Shown here piece by piece: positions 1 through 9,499 of a stretch of DNA of 64,000 nt. This DNA is from Sphaerolaimus hirsutus. Its lineage: Eukaryota > Nematoda > Chromadorea > Monhysterida > Sphaerolaimidae. The first letter of the stretch is position 1; each line of letters opens with the position of its first letter. The notes beneath the pieces were generated by a model. It searched no databases. It saw only the letters and a program-made list of their open reading frames with translations, and had not been told where the DNA came from. A program made the position numbers and the translations under genes. The DNA lies in NCBI GenBank assembly GCA_964036195.1, contig OZ038459.1, forward strand, positions 2,167,206 to 2,231,205, written 5' to 3'.

Positions 1-165
1 TGCCAGGTTTTCAGTGTCCCAAACAAGTACACCACACCACCCACTTGATTAGCTACACTAAAGGGGCTGTATCTCCAGTTGTGGGGCTGGTAGAAAGCTA
101 AAATTTTAGGGGTATCTTGGCAACACCCAGCCCTACTGTATGCCAGTGGGGCAGCTCCCGACGAC

Positions 166-1347
166 TAACGATGGCAAACCCCCCAGTAAAAAGTATTTAA
201 ATTTTTAAGTGTTTTTTCTAAAATGAATTTTCGAATTTTCGAATTTTTTCCCAAATTAATTTTCGAATTTCGAATTTAATTTTCGAATTTTTGAATTTTC
301 GAATCTTTTTTTGTCAATTTTCGAATTTTTTAAGAAAAATATTGAATTTTAAGCCTAAAACGCAGTATTTGGACTGTTTTCATGTTTAGAGCCCCTTTTA
401 ACTGTAATTTCACTGTAAGTGAAGCATGATATGACAATTTCACGTCACTTTAACATGACAAATGGTAGAAAAACTTACTGTATTTCCTCGAAATACCCCG
501 GGGGTGATTGTTTCATAGTGGTCTCGAGAGGGCGGTTAAACGAGGGGGTATTTCGAGGAGGGGTTTATTTCGCCAGAAAATTTTTTGAAATCCAAGTACA
601 AATTCGTTGTTTGTAATGTACGCTGAGGTAGTAAAATGCAACAATAACTGACATATATAAGGTTCTGTAGACTAACATTAGAATGTATATGGTAAATATA
701 AACACTCTTCTAACGTGACACCGACATTGTTTTAACGTGTGTTCTGCATTACACAGAACACAAACTACAGTTTTTGTCGTGTACATTCCCTTTACACTCA
801 ATTTGGGGGGGGGGGTATTTCGAGGGGGGGGGTGATTGTCTCATAATAGTGGTCTCGAGAGGGGGGGGGGTCAAACGAGGGGGATATATCGAGGAAATAC
901 GGTATGTGGACTTTTATGTCGGACAATTTTTTTGATGGTCCGGCGTCTGTTTCCGCGGAAGTAGAGCGCCGCGGTTCTAATTGTTCGGGCAGCTCTGTGC
1001 ATTCAGTTCCTCAACTGATGTGTCGGACTCGGGCTTCGCGGCAGCCGCAGACGGACAGGATTTCAATGGATTTTTTTCATTACATCAGGCGTTTTCAGAC
1101 CCACCGCATATTAAATGTCGATTTATTTAGCACACTGAACTTGAGAGTGCGGTTTGTCGCCTTGAATCACCTGAAAAATTCGAAAACTATTTTCGAATTT
1201 TAGAATTTTCGAATTTTCAAATTTTTTGAAAAATGAATCGATTTTTAAGTGTTTTTTCCAGGGGTGAAATAAAAATTCGAAAATTATGAAAAAATTCGAA
1301 AATTCGAAAATATTTTTGAATTTTCGAATCTTTTTTTGCCATCGTTA
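166..1347. mobile_element. hAT-like element (family I) with TAACGATGGCA ends
   Basis: Ends are TAACGATGGCA (166-176) and TGCCATCGTTA (1337-1347). They are flanked by a perfect 8-bp duplication CCGACGAC (158-165 and 1348-1355). The uninterrupted target is readable in the opposite arm of the host foldback at about 2108-2120, which confirms the boundaries. Subterminal regions consist of short GAATTTTCGAA-type repeats. An 8-bp duplication points to the hAT superfamily. No transposase frame is visible. Confidence 0.85.
478..902. mobile_element. TA-flanked MITE (family K) nested in family I
   Basis: Inverted ends CTGTATTTCCTCGAAATACC and the matching GGAAATACGG at 893-902 are flanked by TA on both sides. 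G-rich/C-rich subterminal blocks (GGGGGTATTTCGAGG) follow. TA duplication suggests Tc1/mariner-type mobilisation; that assignment is inference. Confidence 0.75.
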
Positions 1348-2483
1348 CCGACGACCCACTACAGTTTGTGCCGCACTGTATAAAATTGTTGTTTCTTTAA
1401 AAACGACCCAAGTGTCCCGAGTAAGTTCACCACCTAAAGGAATTGAAAAAATTTTTTGAGAACATACCTTATATAAAAACTGCATCAGGTTTTCACCCTA
1501 GTTCTGCTAATAAAATTTTTTTCCTTTGTTTTGCCACCCCCATCATAAATGGCAGACCAAAATTTCACTTTAAACCAATTTTTTGTTCCACACTTTAAAA
1601 GTTGGTTTACAAAGTTCAGTAGAGGAGGGTCTAAGGTTCAAAGTTACGTAAACAACATGACCTCCAAAATGGCGACATAAGTAATGTTATTTGGGTGGAA
1701 TGAAAAAGTTAAAATTCTGCAAAATTTTGTTCCTGCAATGACATCATTATGACATCATAGAATTCACCCCAAATAAATTTCCTTATGTTGCCATTTTGGA
1801 GGTCATGTTGTTTACGTAACTTTGAACCTTTGACCCTCCTCTACTGAACTTTGTAAACCAACTTTTAAAGTGTGGAACAAAAAATTGGTTTAAAGTGAAA
1901 TTTTTGGTCTGCCATTTATGATGGGGGTGGCTAAACAAAGGAAAAAATTTAATTAGCAGAACTAGGGTGAAAACCTGATTCAGTTTTTATATAAGGTATC
2001 TTCTCAAAAAAAATTTTTTATTCCTTTAGGTGGTGAACTTATTTGGGACACTTGGGTCGCTTTTTAAAAAAACAACAACTTTATACAGTGCGACACAAAC
2101 TGTAGTGGGTCGTCGGGAGCTGCCCCACTGGCGTATAGTAGGGGTGGGTGTTGCCAAACTACCCCTAAAATTTTAGCTTTCTACCAGCCCCACAACTGGA
2201 GATACAGCCCCTTTAGTGTAGCTAATCAAGTGGGTGGTGTACTTGTTTGGGACACTGAAAAGGTGGCAAAAAATCGTTGCATATAGGGCGACTCACCCTG
2301 TAGTTGGTCGCCATGCCTCCCCCATTGATGCAGAGTAGAGGGATGTTACAAGTATATATTCACAAAGTTTCAGCTCTATAACCCCACCATAGCCCAAGAT
2401 ATAGCTTTCGAAGTGAAAGAAAAAAATGGGTGGCTTACTTGACCGGGAAGGTGTTTACAAACTCCATCAAAAACAACACCCAG

Positions 2484-2819
2484 GTAAAAGCGTTCGGCCA
2501 CAGCGACCTGGAGCACACAGCGCCACCCAACGAAGTTCGGCTTTCCCGCGACGCGGTGCAAATCTACTGCGCGGTCGACTCGCCTCAAAAAGCCATGCCT
2601 CAAAGCAGGCAGATAATACTGATAGCTACGACAATTTTCCAGCTACTATTGTTGCTCTGCGTGCTGTGCTCGTACGCGGGCATCTACAAGAGCTACTTGA
2701 AGAACCGCGCCACTATAAAACAGATCAAGGCGAGTATAGCCACGGGCAGTCCCCTGCCGCTGCACCTGAGCAGAGGTATCCGTGCGTCCGTGCCGCAGTT
2801 GAGAAGGAACATGAAAAGG
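2484..2819 (+). CDS. Exon of a multi-pass membrane protein, GPCR-like (extracellular loop 2, TM5, third loop)
   Basis: The open frame starts after an acceptor (CAACACCCAG, ending 2483) and ends at AGG|GTGCGT, both phase 0. It encodes a polar stretch with one cysteine (IYCAVDSP), then one hydrophobic helix of about 25 residues (from IILIATTIFQLLLLLCVL), then a basic region ending NMKR. In a class A GPCR this order would be extracellular loop 2 with its cysteine, TM5 and the third intracellular loop. The next exon continues the basic stretch straight into another helix. Upstream exons lie beyond the window, and the acceptor is only 28 bp from a transposon end. The GPCR reading rests on topology, not on a recognised signature; another multi-pass family is possible. 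Confidence 0.55.
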
Positions 2820-2881
2820 GTGCGTCGGGTTCCCGTGGGACTATGGGTGATGGGATATGGCTGTTTGCGGCGTACTGTATA

Positions 2882-3190
2882 CCGTATTTCCTCGAATAAT
2901 CCCCCCGGGGGAATTACTTTTCCGTCAGACTTTTTGAGGGGAACTACTCGAGGGGGGACGGAATTATTGAAGCGTGTTTCTTATTCAAGCGAGTTAATTA
3001 TTTTTCATCAGAATTTCCAAGCGTGTTTCTTTCAAGTCGTTTCACATCCTAACTACCGTATTTCCTCGAAATACCCCCAGGGGGCTTATTTTTTCAGAGT
3101 GGGAATTTTGAGGGGGCTTAAACGAGGGGGGAGGGGGGGTATTTCGAGGGGGTTTATAAACTCATAATGTCCATTTTCAGGGGGGTATTC
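2882..3190. mobile_element. Two truncated family-K MITE ends
   Basis: CCGTATTTCCTCGAA ends begin at 2882 and 3056, each preceded by TA and followed by C-rich then G-rich blocks. Matching right ends are not clear, so these are probably truncated or fused copies inside the membrane-protein intron. Confidence 0.6.
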
Positions 3191-3522
3191 TAGGGTGTTA
3201 ACAAATTTTTTTTACGGAAAACGGAAACGGAAAATTTTTGCACTTGCCGTAAAACGGAAACGTAAACGGAAAAATATTTGCACTTGCCGGAAAATGGAAA
3301 ACGGAACGGAAAATGGAAAAAAATTGGCCTGCGGAAAGCGGAAAACAGAAAACGGAAAGAATTTTGGCTGCGGAAAAGCGGAAACGGAAAAATTTTTGCA
3401 CTTGCTGGAAAACAGAAACAGAAATTTTTTTGCACTTGCCGGAAAACGGAACGGAAAATGGAAAAAAAAATTGCCTGCGGAAAGCGGAAACGGAAAACGG
3501 AAAACGGAAATTTGACACCCTA
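3191..3522. repeat. Element made of GGAAAACGGAAA / TTTTTGCACTTGCC units
   Basis: Ends TAGGGTGT (3191) and ACACCCTA (3515-3522) are inverted, with a short flank ggtatt on both sides. The interior is a degenerate array of purine-rich GGAAAACGGAAA blocks alternating with TTTTTGCACTTGCC. The open frames through it on both strands follow from the repeats and are not genes. Confidence 0.6.
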
Positions 3523-3576
3523 GGTATTACGAGCATTAATTTATCACTTTTTAATATTGCACACGCACGCACACAG

Positions 3577-3663
3577 GTGAGCAGAAGGCAGAAGGCAGTG
3601 GCTATATGCTTGGGCTCGATTGCCGCATATCTGGTGTCCAATTCTGCCAGTGCTGTGAAGCAG
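3577..3663 (+). CDS. Exon of the GPCR-like gene (helix, TM6-like)
   Basis: An 87-bp exon lies between CGCACACAG| and CAG|GTGAGT, a near-consensus donor. Read in phase 0 it begins with basic residues VSRRQK and continues into a hydrophobic helix (AVAICLGSIAAYLVSNSASAV). Basic residues right before the helix are typical of the start of TM6. The CWxP motif of classical rhodopsin-type TM6 is not present. Confidence 0.55.
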
Positions 3664-3816
3664 GTGAGTGCTTTGCACATCAATGTGGCCACACAAGCTA
3701 GTTTTCATGATTCCAATTTGGAAACTCGTTTATGAATAAAATGGCGAGGTGACGCTAACGCTGATTGACGCTTCCCCATCCCGGAACTGACCACTTAGAC
3801 CCAGTGTACTAATATC

Positions 3817-4747
3817 TAGTGATGGAAAAGCGCCAGAAAAAAGGGCGCCAAGCGCCAATGGCGCCATGGCGCCATTCGGAAAGTGAGCGCCAGGCGCCAA
3901 GGGCGCCACAGAAAAAGGGCGCCAAGCGCCAAGGGCGCCATGGCGCCATTCGAAAAGTGGGCGCCAGGCGCCAATGGCGACACGGAAAGAGGGCGCCAAG
4001 CGCCAATGGCGCCATGGCGCCATTTGAAAGTTAGGGCGCCAGGCGCCAAGGGCGCCAGGGTAAATAAGTACATACAATACCCTGTGTGTGCTAGAAGTGT
4101 TTTTCCAGCACTGTATTGCACAAATTCACTTCCGTATTCACATTCTTCAGGATGAAATCAACAAAAATCAACAAATCAACAACTAGCAACAATTTTTGAA
4201 TAAAATTGTACTTCCACTTGACATTCAGTTCAAACATAATGAAAATTTCCATTCGACAAAACAATGCATTCACTTCACATGGATTGGACATGGAAGTTGA
4301 CGGAAATGGAATTACGACAATTTGAATCCGTTTATTTATGAGTTTGCAAGTTTGATGGTTCATCATTCTTAGCTTCTGATCGGTCAAACGCTCCGTTGAT
4401 GAACCGTTGGACAAAAAATTTCAATCCAATGTCACTACTTTGTCCATTTTTCTGGTGAATTTCCGTTATCCACTGACGCGCTTTTGTATTTTTTCTCATT
4501 TACAAGGCACTCACGTTGAAACCCTGCTGGCGCCATTTTGGCGCCCTTCTATGGCAGGGCGCCAGGCGCCAAGGGCGCCACGAAGAAAGGGCGCCAAGCG
4601 CCAAGGGCGCCATGGCGCCTTTCAGAAAGTGGGCGCCAGGCGCCAAGGGCGCCACAGGAAAAGGGCGCCAAGCGCCAATGGCGCCATGGCGCGGCGCCCT
4701 TTGGCGCCCTCAAATGGCGCCAGCGCCATGGCTCCATTCCATCACTA
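3817..4747. mobile_element. hAT-like foldback (family H) with GGCGCC-rich arms
   Basis: Ends TAGTGATGG and CCATCACTA are flanked by 8-bp copies ctaatatc (3809-3816) and ctagtatc (4748-4755), one mismatch. About 240 bp inside the left end and 220 bp inside the right end are dense arrays of GGCGCC and GCGCCAAG/GGCGCCATGGCGCC motifs. They fold back on each other and on themselves. The second copy, 22418-23814, has the same structure and a perfect 8-bp duplication. Confidence 0.8.
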
Positions 4748-4760
4748 CTAGTATCAGGAT

Positions 4761-6042
4761 TAGCATTAAAAATGGCTGATTTTGAGAGAATATGCCGTAA
4801 TTGAATATTATCTTAGAAAATCTCTTGAGAAAAATATATAATTTTGTTTCTTGGGTGGCAAATGGTGAATAAACATTTTCAAACATACTCGAAAAATTGT
4901 GTTGTTTAAGCTTTTCATTCACAATTTCAAATGATAACAACATATTGTCTACCGACAGCGCACTTTGTATTTACTATCTGAATAATAAACAAAAATATCA
5001 TTTACGTATTATCGCAAATTTTGGTTACTATTTATATTTGCAAAGGATGCAATCAATTCTATGGTTGTTAAAACTTTTTAATTGCCATTGCCACCTCGAC
5101 TTGAGTGTGTTAGTTAGGCACGTGAACGAGTTTGAAGCAATTGATATTGAGCTATTGGTTGGTGGATTTGAAGGATGTCCAGATGAGTTTATGAGGTAGT
5201 TGAAATATATTAACATTTACTCAAAAATAGATATACTTGAGTGCTGAGATTATTAAATATATTAACTTTTAATGACAATATGACTTTAAATATATGACTT
5301 TAAACTATATGACTTTAAACTATATGACTTTAAATATATTAACATTTGCATTTCTCCTGAAAAAAGTTCCAGTACTTTCTTTTATGTACACTTCTTTTAA
5401 GTACTTGAGTACAGAAAATGTATTTTGGATAGATCTTTTATATGCTCTTTCATGCCATGGAACAGAAAAAAGGGAGAAAAACCCTAAAATACCCTAAAAT
5501 AGGTACTGTATTTGCTTGAATAATCCCCCTGGAGGATGCTTATTTCGTCAGACATTTTTGAGGGGGGGAACTATTTGAGGGGGGAATTATTTGAGGGGGG
5601 AATTTTTATTTCATCAAACATGTTTCTATCAACTCATTTCAAGAAGTATGCTTTATAAACACAATAACGTGCCATTTTTGTTAAAATAAGTTACAACAAG
5701 ATAATCAAATCTTCAAAGGGGGAGATTATTCAAGGGAGGATTATTTTTTCCTCACTCGTCTAACAGGGGGGATTATTTGAGGGGGGACTTATTCAAGGGG
5801 GAACTACTCAAGCAAATACGGTATATAAGCACATAAATAGCTGAAAAAGGCAAAAAAAGCACATGAACTAGTGAATTTGAACATGTAAATGGGCAAATAG
5901 AGAGATTTTCTCAATCAGAAAAAAATATTATTAAATCTCACTGCAATATTGTGAAAAGTTATGAATCTCAGAAAATCTTATATTTTCCGAGATTTTCTGA
6001 GATTTTTCAAATATAAATCTCCCTGAGACATTTTCAATGCTA
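4761..6042. mobile_element. hAT-like element (family TAGCATT), copy A
   Basis: Ends TAGCATT and AATGCTA are flanked by perfect 8-bp duplications ATCAGGAT (4753-4760 and 6043-6050). Subterminal repeats are GAGATTTTCTGAGA-like. The copy sits against the right end of family H. It contains a TA-flanked family-K MITE (5506-5821). At 5216-5250 it preserves the empty site for the foldback inserted in copy B (45542-46670). Confidence 0.88.
5506..5821. mobile_element. Family-K MITE (GAATAATCCCC type)
   Basis: Ends CTGTATTTGCTTGAATAATC and the matching AAGCAAATACGG are flanked by TA (5504-5505, 5822-5823). The interior has runs such as GGGGGGAATTATT. It is nested in copy A of the TAGCATT family. Confidence 0.8.
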
Positions 6043-6164
6043 ATCAGGATGCAATCATTAGTTTACAAAAATGATCAGTCTATGATCTGTTTAAGAAGAT
6101 CGACAAGATTTCAGTCAAGTTTTCAAATTGAAGCCATTGAAACTAGCTCGTATGTCATTACCTC

Positions 6165-7038
6165 CAATTGAGGCATCTAGTTCCGAATGTCGGTATCTCC
6201 ATCATTTTAGGTTTTTCCAAAATTGCATTTGAAAATTCAAAGTTGGCCCGAGCGGGCAACTTTAAAGTGACAAGTCTTGCCCAAAACTTTTTGAAAAGCT
6301 TATGGAATTGTCTACATTTTCCATATTTTAAACCCTGCGGCCGGCGTATATAGCTAGAGTTATGATGATTTGATTGATAGCAGGTCAGCAGATTCAGTGG
6401 AGATACCCTGTTTCGAGTGATTTTTTTCAAAAAAATCACTCGAAACAGGGTATCTCCACTGAGTCCATGGGATCAACAGCGCGGTTGTGCTGCCGTTCTG
6501 CTGGCCCATGGCCCCACTTGAGAGCAAATTTCTTACCTGAGAGCAGTGGAGATACCCTGTTTCGGACAAAGACTTTTTGGAGATACCCTGTTTCCGACAA
6601 AGATTTTTTTGGAGATACCCTGTTTCGGATGATTTTTTTCAAAAACTGGTTTGGAATTCTATACCGTAATTCGGATGATTTTTTCTGTTTTGTATGGGAA
6701 TTTGGACTGTTTGCGTCAAATCTATACCGTAATTCGGATGATTTTTTCCGTTGGTGGAGATACCCTGTTTCGAGTGAAATTTTTGGTGGCTCTTTTTGGA
6801 GATACCCTGTTTCGAGTGAATTTTTTCCAATTTGAGGGTGGAGATACCCTGTTTCGGATGATTTTTTTTTGTTTTTTCAAAAATCGGCATATATATGTAT
6901 ATCTCGGGAACGGTATAAGATATTGAAAAAATTCTTTTGCTATCATGAAGAAATAAGTGCACTTATCACAGATCCGCACTTAACTCATTTTTTTACACTT
7001 TGGTCTTTACCGACATTCGGAACTAGATGCCTCAATTG
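6165..7038. mobile_element. Element with perfect 31-bp terminal inverted repeats and internal GGAGATACCCTGTTTCG array
   Basis: CAATTGAGGCATCTAGTTCC at 6165 continues to give a 31-bp inverted repeat that is perfect against 7008-7038. The interior holds about eight copies of GGAGATACCCTGTTTCG, mostly direct. A perfect short palindrome at about 6399-6463 is built from two inverted copies. No coding frame is convincing. Confidence 0.75.
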
Positions 7039-7189
7039 TAAATAGGCGTACTTCCAATAGGTGGTACACTTTTTTCACTTTTTGAATGTTTTTGGTCCTT
7101 TTACAAAGACACTTTAAAGTGCCGAATAGCACGTAAAAGACCCTGTAAAGTGTCAAGTGTATCCAAATCTCATTGTACCGTATCCACAG

Positions 7190-7357
7190 CTGATCTACAT
7201 GGCGTTGCTGTGCATCTGGGGGTACGGCGGCGTGGCCGACTTCAAGGCGACCGTGCCCAGCCGGTCGCTCGTGCTGGCCACCAATGGCGCGCTCCTGCTC
7301 AACTTCTCGCTGACCATCATCGCGCAGTATTTCACCAGCGAGCAGTACAAGACGCAG
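7190..7357 (+). CDS. Exon of the GPCR-like gene (last helices and start of C-tail)
   Basis: A 168-bp phase-0 exon lies between TATCCACAG| and ACGCAG|GTCCGT. It encodes a hydrophobic segment (LIYMALLCIWGYGG), a polar loop, then a long helix ending NFSLTIIAQYFTSEQYKTQ. Asn near the end of the last helix, then an aromatic and a short amphipathic stretch (QYFTSEQYKTQVRQLV across the splice), resembles TM7 plus helix 8. The proline of NPxxY is absent. Confidence 0.55.
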
Positions 7358-7434
7358 GTCCGTGCTGGCTCAGTGCCAAAGGGCATGCCAGAGTTTGAAT
7401 TCGAGCCGTCGTCAAATTGGAACATCACGAAATA

Positions 7435-7562
7435 CCGTATTTCCTCTAACTACCCCATCGAAATACCCCCCTCAAAATGGCCACTAACAGAGCATACTTC
7501 CCTCGAAATACCCCCTCAAAGTGGCCACTATTAAAGAATACTTCCCTCGAAATACCCCCCCC
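7435..7562. mobile_element. Truncated family-K MITE in intron
   Basis: A CCGTATTTCCTCTAACTACC end preceded by TA is followed by repeated TTCCCTCGAAATACCCCC blocks. The opposite end is missing. Confidence 0.55.
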
Positions 7563-7655
7563 CCGTCTGGAAGGACCTGTAAACTTTGCCACTCACCACA
7601 GAACTGGCACCAAAACTCTAGCTTTTCGCTCCACTCAATAGACCCCCTGTCGCAG

Positions 7656-7879
7656 GTGAGGCAGCTGGTCAACCGAGTGCTGGGCAGACGCGCCTGCGAG
7701 CAGAGCAACTGGGAGACGCGGCACAAGGACCTACTCAGGCGTCCGAGCAGCCTGGCGCTGGTCAAGTGCACGCGCGCCTTGAGCCGCCTGCACATCCGCA
7801 TCGTGCTCCACCCCAGCGACAACGGCGACGGCCACGCCGCTGACGATGTGCAGGCAGACACAGCGCACGTGCAGAATGA
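7656..7879 (+). CDS. Exon of the GPCR-like gene (cytoplasmic tail)
   Basis: The acceptor CCCTGTCGCAG| (7655) opens a phase-0, GC-rich frame beginning VRQLVNRVLGRR and continuing as a basic, polar tail rich in Arg, Ser, His and Asp. The donor is not certain: the GC-rich codon pattern fades near 7880, and the open frame runs on to about 8000 in AT-rich sequence. Confidence 0.5.
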
Positions 7880-8511
7880 CAATTGTTGGTTTTGCGAACT
7901 TTCTTTTTTTGGAGAAAACAAAGACATAAAGTTGCTGGGAAATTACGTTCCTGGCTTTTACGTTACACTGCTGTTTTTTGAAACGATTTCTCGTTTCTGA
8001 AAGTGCATAAAATAAGTATCCTACCGTGCATTATCGACCTAGACATACCTAAATAATTTTGGGCACAGAGTTTGCGGTTCGCCAAGTATACCAAAATTGA
8101 CAAAGAAATTGTCAAATAGCGGGGAAAAAATTTTTTCGGTGCTTTTTTAACGATGGCGCGACCCTTCTGCTTTTTTAAAAAAGCGACTTTTTTATATAAA
8201 AAAAACTTTTGAAAGAGCACTGGCCGTGGCCACCCCTAGAAGGAATATAAATATAAGGGGAACTAATTGAGGATTCATGGTGGGAAACACATTTGCAGTT
8301 GTTAATCTGCTGCAAAAGATTGCATGCCGCAGCTAGGTATATGTATTCAAATTTGACCCAAAAATCGAAAATGTGAAAAAAAATCCAGTAAAAAAGAGCT
8401 ATCAATAGTATTCCGAAAATTGATAAAATTATAACTGATTACCATATTACAAAAAAATAAATATGAAGGTTGAAGTCATTTTTCTAAACACCTACAAATC
8501 TAAATACCTGG
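7880..8511. other. AT-rich intronic sequence, no feature recognised
   Basis: I see no convincing exon, repeat boundary or RNA gene here; it is unassigned intron sequence. Confidence 0.4.
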
Positions 8512-8702
8512 GGGCAGTCCCAAGCCCTGTAAAGTGTAAAGTAAAGTGTCAAATGTAAAGTCAAATGCAAAGTAAAGTGTCAATTGTCATGCAAAGTTCA
8601 GTAATAAAATCTACTTTTTTTTTGTTTTGATTGACAGTTTACTTTGCATTTGACTTTACATTTGACACTTTACTTTACACTTTACAGGGCTTGGGATTGC
8701 CA
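8512..8702. mobile_element. CCWGG-targeted inverted-repeat element (family J), copy 1
   Basis: Ends GGGCAGTCCCAAGCCCTGTA and the inverse (TACAGGGCTTGGGATTGCCA) are flanked by CCTGG on both sides (8507-8511, 8703-8707). The two arms carry GTAAAGTGTCAAATG-type repeats and pair almost completely. No coding capacity. A second copy starts directly at the right-hand CCTGG. Confidence 0.85.
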
Positions 8703-8707
8703 CCTGG

Positions 8708-9293
8708 TGGCAGTCCAAAGCCCTGTAAAGTGTAAAGTAAAGTGTCAAATGTAAAGTCAAATGCAAAGTAAACTGTCAATTGTCATGCAAAGTTCAGTAA
8801 TAAAATCTTTTCTTTTTTGTTTTGATTGACACCTTACTTTGCATTTGACTTTACATTTGACACTTTACTTTACACTTTACAGGGCTTGGGACGGGGCAGG
8901 CCTGATACGCACACGCGCCCGATACGCACATATGCCCGTTTTTTACACTTGACACTTTTTCAAGTGATTTTCAGATATGAGTAAAGTGAAAAAAAGTTGC
9001 GCAATGACATTAGTGAACTTTTTTCACTTCACTCATATCTGAAAATCACTTGAAAATGTGTCAAGTGAAAAAACGGTCAAAAATAGCCATATTTCACCGT
9101 TTTTTCACTTGACAATTTTTAGAGTGATTTTCAGATATGAGTGAAGTGAAAAAAGTTCACTAATGTCATTGCGCAACTTTTTTTCACTTTACTCATATCT
9201 GAAAATCACTTGAAAAAGTGTCAAGTGAAAAAAACGGGCATATGTGCGTATCGGGCGCGTGTGCGTATCAGTGCACGCCCCTTGGGACTGCCC
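8708..9293. mobile_element. Family J, copy 2, carrying a nested palindrome
   Basis: The same arms as copy 1 begin TGGCAGTCC after the shared CCTGG and end GGGACTGCCC before CCTGA (9294-9298, one mismatch). The right arm is split by the element at 8893-9280. Confidence 0.8.
8893..9280. mobile_element. Long palindromic element with 8-bp duplication CTTGGGAC
   Basis: A perfect 8-bp duplication CTTGGGAC (8885-8892, 9281-9288) brackets a foldback whose arms share CTGATACGCACACGCGCCCG. Inner arms carry CACTTGACAC / GTGTCAAGTG and CAGATATGAGT blocks in inverted orientation, giving hairpins within hairpins. hAT-like by duplication length. Confidence 0.8.
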
Positions 9294-9376
9294 CCTGAAG
9301 TTTTCCGAGCAACTTTGCGACAATGGGAGTGGGATAAAATTGCATCAAAATTGCCATACCGGTGTGCACCGCGCAG

Positions 9377-9465
9377 ACTCTCTGTTGGCGGCGCCGACCC
9401 GCGACCACTCGCCGTCGAGCGGCTACACCTCGGCCGAGTCCAGCCGCTCGTGGAAGCACCACTGA
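9377..9465 (+). CDS. Last exon of the GPCR-like gene
   Basis: The acceptor CACCGCGCAG| (9376) opens a short Ser/Thr-rich C-terminus (SPSSGYTSAESSRSWKHH) ending at TGA 9463-9465. Such serine-rich tails are common phosphorylation regions in GPCRs. The exon is GC-rich inside AT-rich repeats. Its join to the previous exon is inferred from phase and base composition. Confidence 0.45.
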
Positions 9466-9499
9466 ACGCTGCCGACGTCCACTTGCAGGAGGTAGCGAT

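Larger units (their letters stand above)
1..2455. mobile_element. Foldback DNA transposon (family E, TA target), 5' end outside window
   Basis: The two halves are inverted copies: 1-165 matches the reverse complement of about 2100-2270, and 1356-1730 matches the reverse complement of 1735-2110. The right end GACCGGGAAGGTGTT (2441-2455) followed by TA matches both ends of the complete copy at 45542-46670. The left end lies before base 1. The copy is interrupted by the element at 166-1347. It has no coding capacity, so it must be non-autonomous. Confidence 0.85.

Noticed and set aside
3195-3735. Several overlapping open frames on both strands (up to 164 codons)
   Set aside because: They follow from the GGAAAACGGAAA repeat composition, which avoids stops on both strands; protein sequences are simple repeats.
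3730-4155. Open frames of Ala/Arg/Gly/Trp-rich protein in the GGCGCC arms
   Set aside because: Every frame and strand is open because of the GGCGCC arrays; they lie inside a transposon arm with defined ends.
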